DNA of 15,849 bases from Zoogloeaceae bacterium (GCA_015657735.1 SSSX01000364.1:1-15849); one strand, 5' to 3'. Counted from the first letter of the stretch, positions 1 through 8,318 are shown. Numbers and translations are program-made. The notes: generated from the letters alone by a model not told the origin.

Positions 1-315
1 CATGTGCAGGCGGGCCGGCCGGATGCCGGCGAAGGCACCGACGACCGCGGTGCTGAGGACCAGATCGTGCACCTGCTGCATCCCCATCAGATTGACCGCG
101 CGGCTGACCGTCTCTATTTTTCCGGGAAAGCCGTAGAGGACACTATTGACCACCCGCAACACGCGGGCCGTGATGCCCGGATCGCTGGCGACGGCTTCGG
201 CCAGCTGGTGGATCGAGCTGTCGGGATCGTCGATCAGTTCGCGGATGCGGTGGTAGACGGCCGGAAGGCTGGCCAGCTTTTCGACGCAGGCAACGAGTTC
301 CTGGGGTGTGGTCAT
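1..315 (-). CDS. HDOD-domain protein, N-terminal part (cut by left edge)
   Basis: An open frame runs from an ATG at 313-315 leftward to base 1 without a stop, giving the first 105 residues. Visible HDOD signatures are LPAVYHRIRELI (residues 17-28), the D-P-D-S-S segment (30-34) followed by LAEAVASDPGITARVLRVVNS (39-58), and SRAVNLMGMQQVHDLVLS (71-88). In the HDOD family this is the start of the helical domain related to HD phosphohydrolases but usually lacking catalysis. Members act in signalling, often fused to EAL, GGDEF or receiver domains. The rest of the protein is outside the window, so any partner domain is unknown. There is no strong Shine-Dalgarno sequence before the ATG. It is divergent from the nuclease-like gene at 585. 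The family call is firm; the cellular role is not known. Confidence 0.88.
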   Translation of the reverse strand, partial: MTTPQELVACVEKLASLPAVYHRIRELIDDPDSSIHQLAEAVASDPGITARVLRVVNSVLYGFPGKIETVSRAVNLMGMQQVHDLVLSTAVVGAFAGIRPARLHM

Positions 316-584
316 GGTTGTGGTCGTGGCAGGATCGTGAACGGGGTACGAAGGGGTTTACGGCAGGCCGGTCCGCCGCTTTAGCGGCCGCGTGGCGGCG
401 GGCGGTTTTGCCGGCCGTGACAAAAATCCCGCCCCGACGGGCGACCTGCGCAGCGACCGGCAATTGCGCACGGCACCCGGAGGATTGACGCAGAGGGCGC
501 TGCGCAAGCTTTGGTATTCTCCGTTGCGAAGGTTCGGGTACGGCGTGCCGGCCCGGATCTCGATCATGGAGCGAAGGTTTTTCG
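316..584. other. Divergent intergenic region without a gene
   Basis: This 269-base spacer separates the divergent HDOD and nuclease-like genes. Open frames here are arginine- and proline-rich and lack family features, so I call none. It holds a short perfect hairpin (GCCGC-TTTA-GCGGC, 375-388). A possible extended -10 for the rightward gene lies at 512-520 (TGG then TATTCT). A TTGACG at 485-490 is 24 bases upstream of it, too far for a normal -35. I see no convincing promoter for the leftward HDOD gene. Confidence 0.5.
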
Positions 585-1442
585 ATGAAGTTATTGAGCT
601 GGAACATTCAGTGGGGACGGGGTGCCGACGGCGTGGTGGATCTGCCGCGCACGATCGCCGCGATCCGCACCCTGGGCGATTTCGACGTGATCTGCCTGCA
701 GGAGGTCGCGGTCGGTTTTGCCGGCCTGCAGGGCGGCGTGGCGGTGGATGGCGTGGCCTGCCTGGCGGCGGCCTTTCCGGGCTACAGCGTCCATTTCGCG
801 GCGGCCGTCGATCTGCCCGACGGTGCCGGTGGCCGCAGCCAGTTCGGCAACCTGAGCCTGAGCCGGCTGCCGGTCGGCCAGGTCTTCCGCCACAGCCTGC
901 CGCGTCCGTCGGAGGAAGGTGTGCCGAGCATGCAGCGCAGCTGCCTCGAGCTGGTGGTGGATGGGCCGCACGGTCCGCTGCGCGTGCTGAACACCCATCT
1001 GGAGTACTACTCGCGCATGCAGCGGATGACGCAGATCATCGCGCTGCATACGCTGCACTGCGACGCGGTCCGGCTGGCCGCCATCGACACCACGGCGCGC
1101 GACGACGCAGCGCCGGATTCGCCGTTTGCGGTCTGGCCGCGGCCGGCATCGGCGATCGTGTGCGGCGATTTCAACTGCGAGCCGGGCAGCCCGGAGTATT
1201 ACCGCATGACCGCGCCGATCAGCGCCGACGTGTCGGGCTGGGAGGATGCCTGGCGCGCCTGCTACGGCGACATCCCGCATCTGCACACGGTGGGGCTCAA
1301 CGGCGCGGAGTGGCCGGACCGGCCGTATTGCTGCGACTATTTTTTCGTCAGCGCCGACCTGGTCGACCGGGTCGCGGCGGTGGCGGTGGACCAGGCGACG
1401 GCCGCCTCCGATCACCAGCCGATCATCCTGACCCTCGGCTGA
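585..1442 (+). CDS. Endonuclease/exonuclease/phosphatase (EEP) family protein
   Basis: 285 residues with the full set of EEP-fold catalytic motifs: SWNIQW near the N terminus (Asn7), LQEV (Glu40), NTHLEYY (Asn136, His138), CGDFN (Asp195, Asn197) and SDHQP near the C terminus (Asp276, His277). These residues bind a divalent metal and cleave phosphodiester or phosphate-ester bonds in DNase I, exonuclease III and phosphoesterase relatives. The sequence does not say whether the substrate is DNA, RNA, a phospholipid or an inositol phosphate. No signal peptide or membrane segment is visible, so it is probably cytoplasmic. The ATG at 585 is preceded by GGAG (568-571) and GAAGG (573-577), the latter 7 bases away. 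It is monocistronic, facing the gamma-carbonic anhydrase gene across a hairpin-rich spacer. Length and motifs look intact. Confidence 0.9.
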   Translation: MKLLSWNIQWGRGADGVVDLPRTIAAIRTLGDFDVICLQEVAVGFAGLQGGVAVDGVACLAAAFPGYSVHFAAAVDLPDGAGGRSQFGNLSLSRLPVGQVFRHSLPRPSEEGVPSMQRSCLELVVDGPHGPLRVLNTHLEYYSRMQRMTQIIALHTLHCDAVRLAAIDTTARDDAAPDSPFAVWPRPASAIVCGDFNCEPGSPEYYRMTAPISADVSGWEDAWRACYGDIPHLHTVGLNGAEWPDRPYCCDYFFVSADLVDRVAAVAVDQATAASDHQPIILTLG

Positions 1443-1448
1443 CCTGCC

Positions 1449-1515
1449 GCCCGCGCTGCGGGCCGGATCAGCCTGCCGCGCGAGCCTGGAGTCCTGGTGG
1501 ATTCCGGGCTCGCGC
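1449..1515. terminator. Two tandem hairpins between convergent genes
   Basis: The first hairpin is GCCCGC-GCT-GCGGGC (1449-1463). The second, larger one has a perfect 9-bp outer stem, GCGCGAGCC (1478-1486) with GGCTCGCGC (1507-1515). It extends inward through TGGA/TCCG (one T-G wobble) to about 13 bp around a 12-base loop. Neither has a T-tract on either side. Their position between two convergent stop codons suggests a bidirectional transcription end; the lack of a U-tract makes this an inference. Confidence 0.5.
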
Positions 1516-1520
1516 ACCGT

Positions 1521-2042
1521 TTACAGTTTGACCAGCTTTTCCTGGTAACGCAGCGCGTTGTGCACGTAGTTGTCGGCGCTGGCCTTGAGCTTGGCGACTT
1601 CGTGGTCGCTCAGTTCGCGGATGATGCGGCCGGGCGAACCGCACACCAGCGAGCGGTCGGGGATCACCTTGCCTTCCGGGATCAGCGAGTTGGCGCCGAT
1701 CAGGCAGTTCCGGCCGATGACGGCGTTGTTGAGCACCACGGCGTTGATGCCGATCAGCGAGCCTTCGCCGACCGTGCAGCCGTGCAGCATCGCCTTGTGG
1801 CCGACGGTCACGTCGGTGCCGATGGTGAGCGGCACGCCGTCGTCGGTGTGAAGCACCGCGCCGTCCTGCACGTTGGTGTTGTCGCCGATGGTGATCGGGT
1901 CGTTGTCACCGCGCAGGATTGCGCCGAACCAGATATTGACGTTGCGTCCGAGGTGCACATCGCCGATGACGGTGGCGGTTTCCGCGATCCACACTCCGTC
2001 CTGCATTTGCGGGGTGTGCTCTCCGAGGCGGTAAATCGGCAT
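1521..2042 (-). CDS. Gamma-carbonic anhydrase family protein (YrdA-like)
   Basis: 173 residues, the usual length for the single-domain bacterial gamma-CA/YrdA group. The protein is built of left-handed beta-helix hexapeptide repeats from about residue 20 to 135, with repeated [LIV]-G-x4 turns. The three metal-binding histidines of the family are present: His65 in VLHTDDG, and His82 and His87 in [10 protein letters not shown], with the 5-residue spacing known from the archaeal enzyme. Arg44 (LRGD) and Gln59-Asp60 also fit. The expected product is a cytoplasmic trimer with metal at the subunit interfaces. Carbonic anhydrase activity is known for some members but unproven for YrdA-type proteins. 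Start: AGGA (minus strand of 2050-2053) lies 7 bases before the ATG. A good minus-strand promoter sits at 2106-2133. Confidence 0.92.
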   Translation of the reverse strand: MPIYRLGEHTPQMQDGVWIAETATVIGDVHLGRNVNIWFGAILRGDNDPITIGDNTNVQDGAVLHTDDGVPLTIGTDVTVGHKAMLHGCTVGEGSLIGINAVVLNNAVIGRNCLIGANSLIPEGKVIPDRSLVCGSPGRIIRELSDHEVAKLKASADNYVHNALRYQEKLVKL

Positions 2043-2105
2043 CTTTTTTTCCTGTTTTGTGTGTGGCTCGCCCGTGCCGCCGAATGGCCGGGCGAAGAGC
2101 GCGCC

Positions 2106-2133
2106 ATAATATCAGGGTGACAGTCGAGTGCAA
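2106..2133 (-). promoter_or_regulatory. Sigma70-type promoter of the gamma-carbonic anhydrase gene
   Basis: Read on the minus strand, TTGCAC (2133-2128) is separated by 16 bases from TATTAT (2111-2106). The match is 4/6 for -35 and 5/6 for -10. Transcription would start near 2099 and leave a leader of about 57 bases. Confidence 0.55.
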
Positions 2134-2286
2134 GGAAAAACGGGGTTTTTCGACACTCGTGGCGCGGGCTGTTTCATCAAGCGAAATAAGGGCTTAGCAA
2201 ATTCCGCAGACGCCGCTCCGGCGGCCGCGGCGGGCGATGGCCGGGCGGGGCCCGGGGTGTTCGAGCATGGACGGGGAGAGCGGGTG

Positions 2287-2646
2287 ATGGCTGGCGATCT
2301 GGACGAACTGAAGCGGCTGGTGACGGCGTTCCGCGATGCACGCGAGTGGGCCCAGTTCCATTCGCTGCGCAACTTGATCGTGTCGCTGAACCTGGAGGCC
2401 GGCGAACTGCTGGAGCTGACCCAATGGAAAAGCGACGACGAGATCGACGGTCTGCCGGCTGATTTCCACGGGCGCGAGGCGCTGGAGGACGAGTGCGCCG
2501 ACGTGCTGCTCTATCTGCTGCTGATCGCCGACCGGGCAGGCATCGATCTCGACGCGGCAACGCGCGCCAAGCTCGCCAAGAACGAAGCCAAATATCCGGT
2601 CGAGCGCTTTCGCGGTTCGCGGCGCAAGTACGACGCGGCGCAGTGA
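2287..2646 (+). CDS. MazG-like nucleotide pyrophosphohydrolase
   Basis: 119 residues of an all-alpha NTP pyrophosphatase of the MazG/dCTPase (RS21-C6-like) type. The metal-binding pattern is clear: EAGE (Glu37, Glu40) in LNLEAGELLELTQW, and Glu69/Asp72 in EDECADVLLYLLLIAD. The C-terminal KNEAKYP...RGS..KYD segment is typical of the family. Members hydrolyse (d)NTPs to monophosphate and pyrophosphate, sanitising damaged or excess nucleotides. The exact substrate cannot be read here. An in-frame ATG at 2128 would add 53 residues, but that extension is low-complexity and overlaps the promoter of the neighbouring leftward gene. The ATG at 2287 has GGGGAGAG a few bases upstream and begins the conserved domain. 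rlmJ follows 61 bases later on the same strand and may be co-transcribed. Confidence 0.88.
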   Translation: MAGDLDELKRLVTAFRDAREWAQFHSLRNLIVSLNLEAGELLELTQWKSDDEIDGLPADFHGREALEDECADVLLYLLLIADRAGIDLDAATRAKLAKNEAKYPVERFRGSRRKYDAAQ

Positions 2647-2707
2647 CGGCTGCGAGGTGATAGCATCCCGCCCCTGATCCTCGATCCCGCCTGCCGGGTC
2701 CACTGCC

Positions 2708-3553
2708 ATGCTGAGTTACCGCCACGCCTTCCACGCCGGCAACCACGCCGATGTGCTCAAACACTTCGTCCTCGTCCAGCTGCTCGAATACTTCAACCAG
2801 AAGGACAAACCCTACTGGTACATCGACACCCACGCGGGAGCCGGCTGCTATGCGCTGGACGAAGCCTTCGCGCGCAAGAATGCGGAATACGAGGAGGGCG
2901 TCGGCCGCCTGCTCGGGCGCAAGGACGTGCCGAAGGAGCTGAAGGGCTATCTCAAGCTGGTGCGCGATCTCAACCCTGCCGGCAAGCTCCGGCTGTACCC
3001 CGGTTCGCCGTGCTGCGCGGCGCCGCTGCTGCGCGCCGATGACCGGATGCGGCTGTTCGAACTCCACCCGGCGGACAAGCGCCTCCTCGACAAGACCTTC
3101 GAGAACGCCGGTGGCAAGGCGCTGATCTTCGAGCAGGACGGTTTCGAGGGCATCAATGCCTTCCTGCCGCCGCCAACCCGTCGTGCGCTGGTGCTGATCG
3201 ATCCGCCCTATGAGGTGAAGACCGACTACCGCACGGTCGTCGCGATGATGAAGGAAAGCCTGCGCCGCTTCCCGACCGGTACCTACGTCGTGTGGTACCC
3301 GAAGCTGCACAGCATGGCGTCGCGGGAGTTGCCGGAAAAGCTGAAGCGTCTCCCGATCACCAGCTGGCTGCATGTGAGTCTGGATGTCAGGACGCCGTCG
3401 GAGGACGGTTTCGGCATGCACGGCAGTGGCCTTTTCATCGTCAATCCGCCCTGGACGCTGCCGGCGGCGCTCAAGAAAGTGATGCCCTATCTGGTGGAGG
3501 TGCTGGGGCTCGACGAGGGCGCGAAGTACGAACTGGAGTCGGAGATTCCGTGA
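2708..3553 (+). CDS. rlmJ: 23S rRNA (adenine(2030)-N6)-methyltransferase RlmJ
   Basis: 281 residues, almost identical in length to Escherichia coli RlmJ. The characteristic N terminus MLSYRHAFHAGNHADVLKH (residues 1-19), the SAM-binding turn DTHAGAG (40-46) and the N6-adenine methyltransferase motif IV DPPY (165-168) are all present. RlmJ methylates A2030 of 23S rRNA on N6 using S-adenosylmethionine. The PGSP (98-101) and the KLHS segment near residue 200 also fit. The enzyme is cytoplasmic and non-essential in E. coli. The start is fixed by the conserved MLSYRHAFHAGN, although no strong Shine-Dalgarno is seen directly before it. It converges with the CoA-transferase gene across an 88-base spacer containing a GC-rich hairpin. 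Confidence 0.95.
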   Translation: MLSYRHAFHAGNHADVLKHFVLVQLLEYFNQKDKPYWYIDTHAGAGCYALDEAFARKNAEYEEGVGRLLGRKDVPKELKGYLKLVRDLNPAGKLRLYPGSPCCAAPLLRADDRMRLFELHPADKRLLDKTFENAGGKALIFEQDGFEGINAFLPPPTRRALVLIDPPYEVKTDYRTVVAMMKESLRRFPTGTYVVWYPKLHSMASRELPEKLKRLPITSWLHVSLDVRTPSEDGFGMHGSGLFIVNPPWTLPAALKKVMPYLVEVLGLDEGAKYELESEIP

Positions 3554-3584
3554 TGTGCCGGGGCGACGGGCGGGGTGAAGCCGC

Positions 3585-3611
3585 CGGCGCCCCCGTCTGG
3601 CGAGGGCGCCG
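3585..3611. terminator. GC-rich hairpin between rlmJ and the CoA-transferase gene
   Basis: A perfect 8-bp inverted repeat, CGGCGCCC (3585-3592) with GGGCGCCG (3604-3611), encloses an 11-base loop between two convergent stop codons. No T-tract follows on either strand, so its role as a bidirectional terminator is inferred from position and stem strength. Confidence 0.4.
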
Positions 3612-3641
3612 CGGCCGTGCTCCGTTACGCTCCGCCGTTTG

Positions 3642-4937
3642 TCACAGCAGATTCATCTTCTTTGCGGCGGCGGTCAGATCGCCGCGGAAGTCCGGGTGGG
3701 CGATGCCGATCAGCGCCTGGGTGCGCTGCTTGGCGGACTTGCCGCGCAACTGGGCGACGCCGTACTCGGTGACCACGTAGTTGATGTCGTTCTTGCTGGT
3801 CGACACGTGGGTGCCCGGCGTCAGGGTCGGCACGATGCGCGAGATGGTGCCATCCTTGGCGGTGGACGGCAGCACGATGAAGGCCTTGCCGCCCTTCGAG
3901 CGATTGGCTGCGCGCACGAAGTCGGACTGGCCGCCGGTGCCGGAGTAGGGCACCGGACCGAGGCTCTCGGAACCGCACTGGCCGAGGAAGTCGATCTCCA
4001 GCGTGGCGTTGATGCACATCAGGTTGTCGTTCTGGCCGGCGATGTAGGGATCGTTGGTGAAGTCCACCGGATGCATCTCGACCATCGGGTTGCGGTGCAG
4101 GAACTTGTAGAGCTTCTTCGAGCCGAGGGCGAAGGTGGCGACCATCTTGCCGGGCATGAAGTTCTTGCGGCGATTGGTGACGGCACCGGCTTCGAGCAGG
4201 GTCAGGATGCCGTCGCCGACCATTTCGGTGTGGATGCCCAGATCGTGCTTGTGGGTGAGCTGCATCACCACCGCATCCGGAATGCCGCCGTAGCCGATCT
4301 GCAGCGTCGAGCCGTCGTCGATCATGTCGGCGACGTACTTGCCGATGGCTTCCTGCACCGGTCCGATGGTCGGCAGGCCGACTTCGAGCACCGGCTCGTC
4401 GTTCTCGACCAGCGCGGTGACTTCGGAGATGTGGATGTGGCAGTTGCCGAAGGCGAAGGGCACGTTGGGGTTGACTTCGACGATGACGGCGCGGGCCTTG
4501 CGGATCGCCGCCATCGTGTAGTCGGGGGCCAGACCGAGGGAGAAGTAGCCGTGTTCGTCCATCGGCGAAACCTGGGTGAACACCACTTCGGCGGGCATCA
4601 GACCACGCTCGATCAGCTGGGGCATTTCCGAGAAGTAGCTCGGATAGAAGTCGCCGACGCCTTCCTTGAAACCGGGGCGGGTGGCGCCGCTGAAGAAGTA
4701 GGCGACGTGGCGCACGTGCTCGGCGGTGGACGAATCGAGGTAGCCAAACTTGCGTACGGCGAGGATCTGCGAAACTTTCACGTCGCGGAAATCGCGGCGG
4801 TGCTCGGAGAGGGCATTGAGCAGCGCCGGCGGTTCGGCGACCGCGGTTGGCACGACGATGGTGTCGCCGTTGTGAACGTTGCGGATCGCTTCGGCCGGAG
4901 TTACGCGCTTGGCGGCGTATTGGGCGTGGACGGACAT
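3642..4937 (-). CDS. Acetyl-CoA hydrolase / 4-hydroxybutyrate CoA-transferase family protein
   Basis: 431 residues in the class I CoA-transferase family that includes acetyl-CoA hydrolase, succinyl-CoA:acetate, butyryl-CoA:acetate and 4-hydroxybutyrate CoA-transferases. The catalytic glutamate that forms the glutamyl-CoA thioester is seen in GIHTEM (Glu238 with the start chosen here). The flanking GYGGIPDAV and VGDGILTLLEAGAVTNRRK segments and the late GGQSDFVRAA...GGKAFI loop also fit. It moves CoA between acetate or another short acid and an acyl-CoA in the cytoplasm; the acid substrate cannot be fixed by eye. An upstream ATG at 4958 exists, but GGGAG followed by an 8-base spacer points to the ATG at 4937. 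A TATAAC just upstream could be a -10, without a good -35. The nearest upstream gene on this strand is the DUF1615 lipoprotein, 127 bases away. Confidence 0.9.
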   Translation of the reverse strand: MSVHAQYAAKRVTPAEAIRNVHNGDTIVVPTAVAEPPALLNALSEHRRDFRDVKVSQILAVRKFGYLDSSTAEHVRHVAYFFSGATRPGFKEGVGDFYPSYFSEMPQLIERGLMPAEVVFTQVSPMDEHGYFSLGLAPDYTMAAIRKARAVIVEVNPNVPFAFGNCHIHISEVTALVENDEPVLEVGLPTIGPVQEAIGKYVADMIDDGSTLQIGYGGIPDAVVMQLTHKHDLGIHTEMVGDGILTLLEAGAVTNRRKNFMPGKMVATFALGSKKLYKFLHRNPMVEMHPVDFTNDPYIAGQNDNLMCINATLEIDFLGQCGSESLGPVPYSGTGGQSDFVRAANRSKGGKAFIVLPSTAKDGTISRIVPTLTPGTHVSTSKNDINYVVTEYGVAQLRGKSAKQRTQALIGIAHPDFRGDLTAAAKKMNLL

Positions 4938-5064
4938 CGGTTTATCTCCCATGGTCATCGTTATAGCGCAGCATTAAACCACGGTCGGCGACCGCGATTT
5001 GTACTCGATTGTAGTGCGGCCGGGCCCGCGCCGATCTGGCCTGCGTCAAGATGCGCCGACGGCT

Positions 5065-6330
5065 TCAGGGCAGCGTCGAACGGTCGCGGCCGAGGCAGGT
5101 GCGATGGCGCGCGTCGACCCGTTCGGCGAACCAGCCGGTGGTGAGTTTGCGCTGGATCTTGGGGCTCTTGAGGTCGATCTGCGGCAGTGCCTCGCGGGAC
5201 ACGGGGCTGCCGGCGGCGCTGTCGGCGAGGCTGAAGACCCGGGCGTAGAGCGGCGTCTGCCCGAACTGGGCGGTCTTTTCGAGGCGCAGGTCGCGGAGCA
5301 GTTCGGCGCGCGACAGGCCGAGGCGTGCGGCGATGCCGTGCAGCGCACCGAGGGTGGCGCTGGGTTCGGCCGCCGGGGCGCCGTCGACGTAGCGCAGCAG
5401 GTCGCCGTCGAGGGCCAGCGCCTGGCCGCTGAGGCGCGCGACGGCGGCCTGGAAGGCGGCGTTGCGGCTGCTGTAGCGGCCGGCGTTGAAGTCGGCGAAG
5501 CGGTAGAGGATGCGGCTGTAGGGGGCCGGGTAGTCGAGCAGGATCGCGGTGCCGAAGTAAACCCCGCCGCGGCGGGTGAACACTTCGCTGCGCACGCTGC
5601 CGCGACGCGGGTAGGGGTAGGCCTTGTCCTTCACCTGCTCCTCGGCGAAGGCGACGCTGACCTGCATCGGACCGCCGGTGCGCACCGGGTTGTAGCCGCT
5701 GAACAGCGCCTTGCCGTTGGGCAGTTCGGAGATCATGTCCTCGAACACGTCGTTCATCTGCTTCTCGGTGCGCAGCGCGTCGATGCGCGCCTTGTAGCTG
5801 CGACCGTCGGGGCTGGTCTTGAGCAGCGCGGCGTCGAGCAGCAGGCGCGGCAGGTGGAGGCGCTCGCGCCGGGCGTCGAGTTCTTTCCAGACAATCTGAG
5901 ACAGGCCGGGGACGACCGGGTCGGCCTGGAAGGTGGATTCCTGTTCGATGACCGCGACGACGGCGCAGATGTTGTCCGCCGTGGGGGCGATGCGCAGCGC
6001 GGACAGGGCGGCGAAGATGTCGCCGGCCCAGCCGTCCCGGTCCTTCACGCCGGGCGGCAGGAAGCCGGCGACGAGGATGCGTCCTTCGCGCTCGCCGGGG
6101 TAGGCGGCGACGGAGGGTCTGGCTGCAGGCGGCGGGGGCGCCGGAAGCGCCGGCGGCGGCAGCGGAGCGGGCTTCGCGGCGTCGGGTGGGGCGACGGGCG
6201 CGGTCTGCGCCGGCGGGCTGCCGGGCGCCGGCGGCAGTCGGGGCGATGGGCGCGATTCGACCGGGCCGGTGGACGCGCAGCCGGTCAGCACGGCGCCAGC
6301 CGCGGCGGCGAGCGCGATGGCGCGCTTCAA
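5065..6330 (-). CDS. DUF1615 family lipoprotein, possible lysozyme-like fold
   Basis: 421 residues. The N terminus has a charged start (Lys2, Arg3), an alanine-rich hydrophobic stretch and a lipobox Leu15-Thr16-Gly17-Cys18, so it should be a lipid-anchored envelope protein. Residue +2 is Ala, not Asp, so outer-membrane sorting is expected. Residues about 25-78 form a proline/alanine-rich flexible linker. The rest matches my knowledge of DUF1615. Within it, AVIEQES (Glu131-Ser132) followed by GLSQIVW resembles the catalytic Glu-Ser and Q-I motifs of soluble lytic transglycosylases. A peptidoglycan-related role is therefore an inference, not established. The start codon is TTG at 6330-6328, overlapping the TGA of the upstream small membrane-protein gene as TTGA, which implies translational coupling. 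No ATG lies near enough to keep the signal peptide intact. Confidence 0.82.
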   Translation of the reverse strand: MKRAIALAAAAGAVLTGCASTGPVESRPSPRLPPAPGSPPAQTAPVAPPDAAKPAPLPPPALPAPPPPAARPSVAAYPGEREGRILVAGFLPPGVKDRDGWAGDIFAALSALRIAPTADNICAVVAVIEQESTFQADPVVPGLSQIVWKELDARRERLHLPRLLLDAALLKTSPDGRSYKARIDALRTEKQMNDVFEDMISELPNGKALFSGYNPVRTGGPMQVSVAFAEEQVKDKAYPYPRRGSVRSEVFTRRGGVYFGTAILLDYPAPYSRILYRFADFNAGRYSSRNAAFQAAVARLSGQALALDGDLLRYVDGAPAAEPSATLGALHGIAARLGLSRAELLRDLRLEKTAQFGQTPLYARVFSLADSAAGSPVSREALPQIDLKSPKIQRKLTTGWFAERVDARHRTCLGRDRSTLP

Positions 6331-6566
6331 GGTTTGGCGGCGTCCTTGTCGGCGGCGGCGATGCGGCTGAGGCTGCGCGTGTAGTAGGCCGCGTAGCCGA
6401 GGCCGACGAAGGCCATGACGCCGGTCAGCAGGACCGGCCCTTCGACCGGCTGGCCGGCGAGCACGTTGGCGACGAAGGAGTAGCCGAGAACGATGGCGGC
6501 GGCGAATCCGCCGGTGATGCGGATGGCGGCGAAGGTTTTCTGCTGTTTGGGGGTCGGGCTGGACAT
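6327..6566 (-). CDS. Small two-helix membrane protein, function unknown
   Basis: 79 residues that I do not recognise as a named family. There is a short basic N terminus (KQQK near residues 7-10), a first hydrophobic helix at about 18-37, a turn rich in Gly and Pro (GQPVEGP) and a second helix at about 45-62. A charged C-terminal tail (SRIAAADKDAAKP) follows. By the positive-inside rule both termini probably face the cytoplasm. Its TGA overlaps the TTG start of the DUF1615 lipoprotein gene, so the two are probably made from one message. I see no clear Shine-Dalgarno before its ATG. The reading frame is supported by the coupling, by clean membrane segments and by normal codon use, but there is no functional evidence. 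Confidence 0.7.
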   Translation of the reverse strand: MSSPTPKQQKTFAAIRITGGFAAAIVLGYSFVANVLAGQPVEGPVLLTGVMAFVGLGYAAYYTRSLSRIAAADKDAAKP

Positions 6567-6594
6567 CGGGTATGGAATGGGTTGAACCGGATGC

Positions 6595-6623
6595 GCGCGA
6601 GGATCGGGCTTCCGACCCCGCGC
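6595..6623 (-). terminator. Strong hairpin after pit
   Basis: In the 64 bases between the pit stop and the next gene on this strand lies a 12-bp stem. An outer 8 bp (6595-6602 with 6616-6623, one U-G wobble), a single bulged base and TCGG/CCGA close a 4-base loop at 6608-6611. No U-tract follows on the minus strand. It probably separates the DUF47-pit transcript from the small membrane-protein/DUF1615 pair. Confidence 0.5.
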
Positions 6624-6630
6624 GTCAAGT

Positions 6631-7638
<1,008 letters not shown>

Positions 7639-7646
7639 GGTGATGC

Positions 7647-8273
7647 TCAGGCGTTTTCCAGCACGATGCCTTCGACGATTTTGGCGACGTCCTCGCAGCG
7701 ATCGGTGATCGCTTCAAGCTGTTCGTAGATGGCCTTCAGTTTCATGACCTGCAGCGCGTCGCGCTCGTCGCGGAAAAGCTTGGACATGGCGCCGCGCATG
7801 ATGCGGTCGGCGTCGGTTTCGAGGCGGTCGATTTCCTGGCAGGTCTGCAGGATCGCGCTGGCGTTGTCCATGTTGGAGATCAGGCCGACGACGATCTTGA
7901 CGCGGCTGCAGCACGACAGGCTGACATTGGCGAGCTGCTGGGCTTCGGGGGTGATGCGCTGGATGTGGTAGAGGGTGGTGCACTCGGCGACGTCCTGGAC
8001 GGTGTCGAGGATGTCGTCCATGGCGTTGATGAGGCTGTGGATCTCGTCGCGGTCGAGCGGGGTGATGAAGCTCTTGTGGGCTTGGGCGACGGTTTCGTGG
8101 GTGATCTTGTCGGCGACCTGTTCGATCTTTTCGATTGCGGCGATGCGGTCTTCGGCGCCGGAGACGTCGTCCATCAGGGCGACCAGTTCCTGGGCGCCGA
8201 GGACGATCTGCTCGGCGTGGCTGTTGAACAATTCAAAAAAACGGCCCTCTTGGGGCAGCAGGCGTCCGAACAT
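7647..8273 (-). CDS. DUF47 (TIGR00153) PhoU-like Pit accessory protein
   Basis: 208 residues, all-helical, with two PhoU-like Glu/Asp metal-site helices: IEKIEQVADKITHE (47-60) and CQEIDRLETDADRIMR (145-160). The diagnostic F-I-T-P-L-D-R-D-E-I segment (69-78) is present. DUF47 proteins are PhoU relatives that are nearly always next to pit genes and are thought to control or assist Pit transport at the membrane. Here the gene is 8 bases upstream of pit and should be co-transcribed with it. The ATG at 8273 lacks a clear Shine-Dalgarno. An extended -10 promoter at 8310-8318 would give a leader of about 30 bases, and a 10-bp tandem repeat lies just upstream of it. Confidence 0.93.
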   Translation of the reverse strand: MFGRLLPQEGRFFELFNSHAEQIVLGAQELVALMDDVSGAEDRIAAIEKIEQVADKITHETVAQAHKSFITPLDRDEIHSLINAMDDILDTVQDVAECTTLYHIQRITPEAQQLANVSLSCCSRVKIVVGLISNMDNASAILQTCQEIDRLETDADRIMRGAMSKLFRDERDALQVMKLKAIYEQLEAITDRCEDVAKIVEGIVLENA

Positions 8274-8309
8274 GGGTTGTGTTGTTACAAGAAGATGACT
8301 TGAGGCGAA

Positions 8310-8318
8310 ATTCTAACA
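8310..8318 (-). promoter_or_regulatory. Extended -10 promoter of the DUF47-pit operon
   Basis: On the minus strand TGT directly precedes TAGAAT, matching the extended -10 form TGn-TATAAT with 5/6 in the hexamer. A TTGACG (8333-8328) lies 12 bases upstream, too close for a standard -35, so recognition would rely on the extended element or an activator. Transcription would start near 8303. Confidence 0.45.

Noticed and set aside
2136..2150. AAAAAC-GGG-GTTTTT hairpin as a terminator
   Set aside because: The stem is six mostly A-T pairs with a 3-base loop, too weak, and it lies just upstream of a minus-strand promoter with no gene to terminate.
2128..2286. 53-codon N-terminal extension of the MazG-like protein
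   Set aside because: The extension is Ala/Gly-rich and overlaps the divergent promoter; the ATG at 2287 has a good ribosome-binding site and starts the conserved domain.
3639..5144. 501-codon plus-strand frame antisense to the CoA-transferase gene
   Set aside because: Mirror frame of a clear family gene, His/Val/Gly/Asp-rich with no motif; it starts inside the stop region of the real gene.
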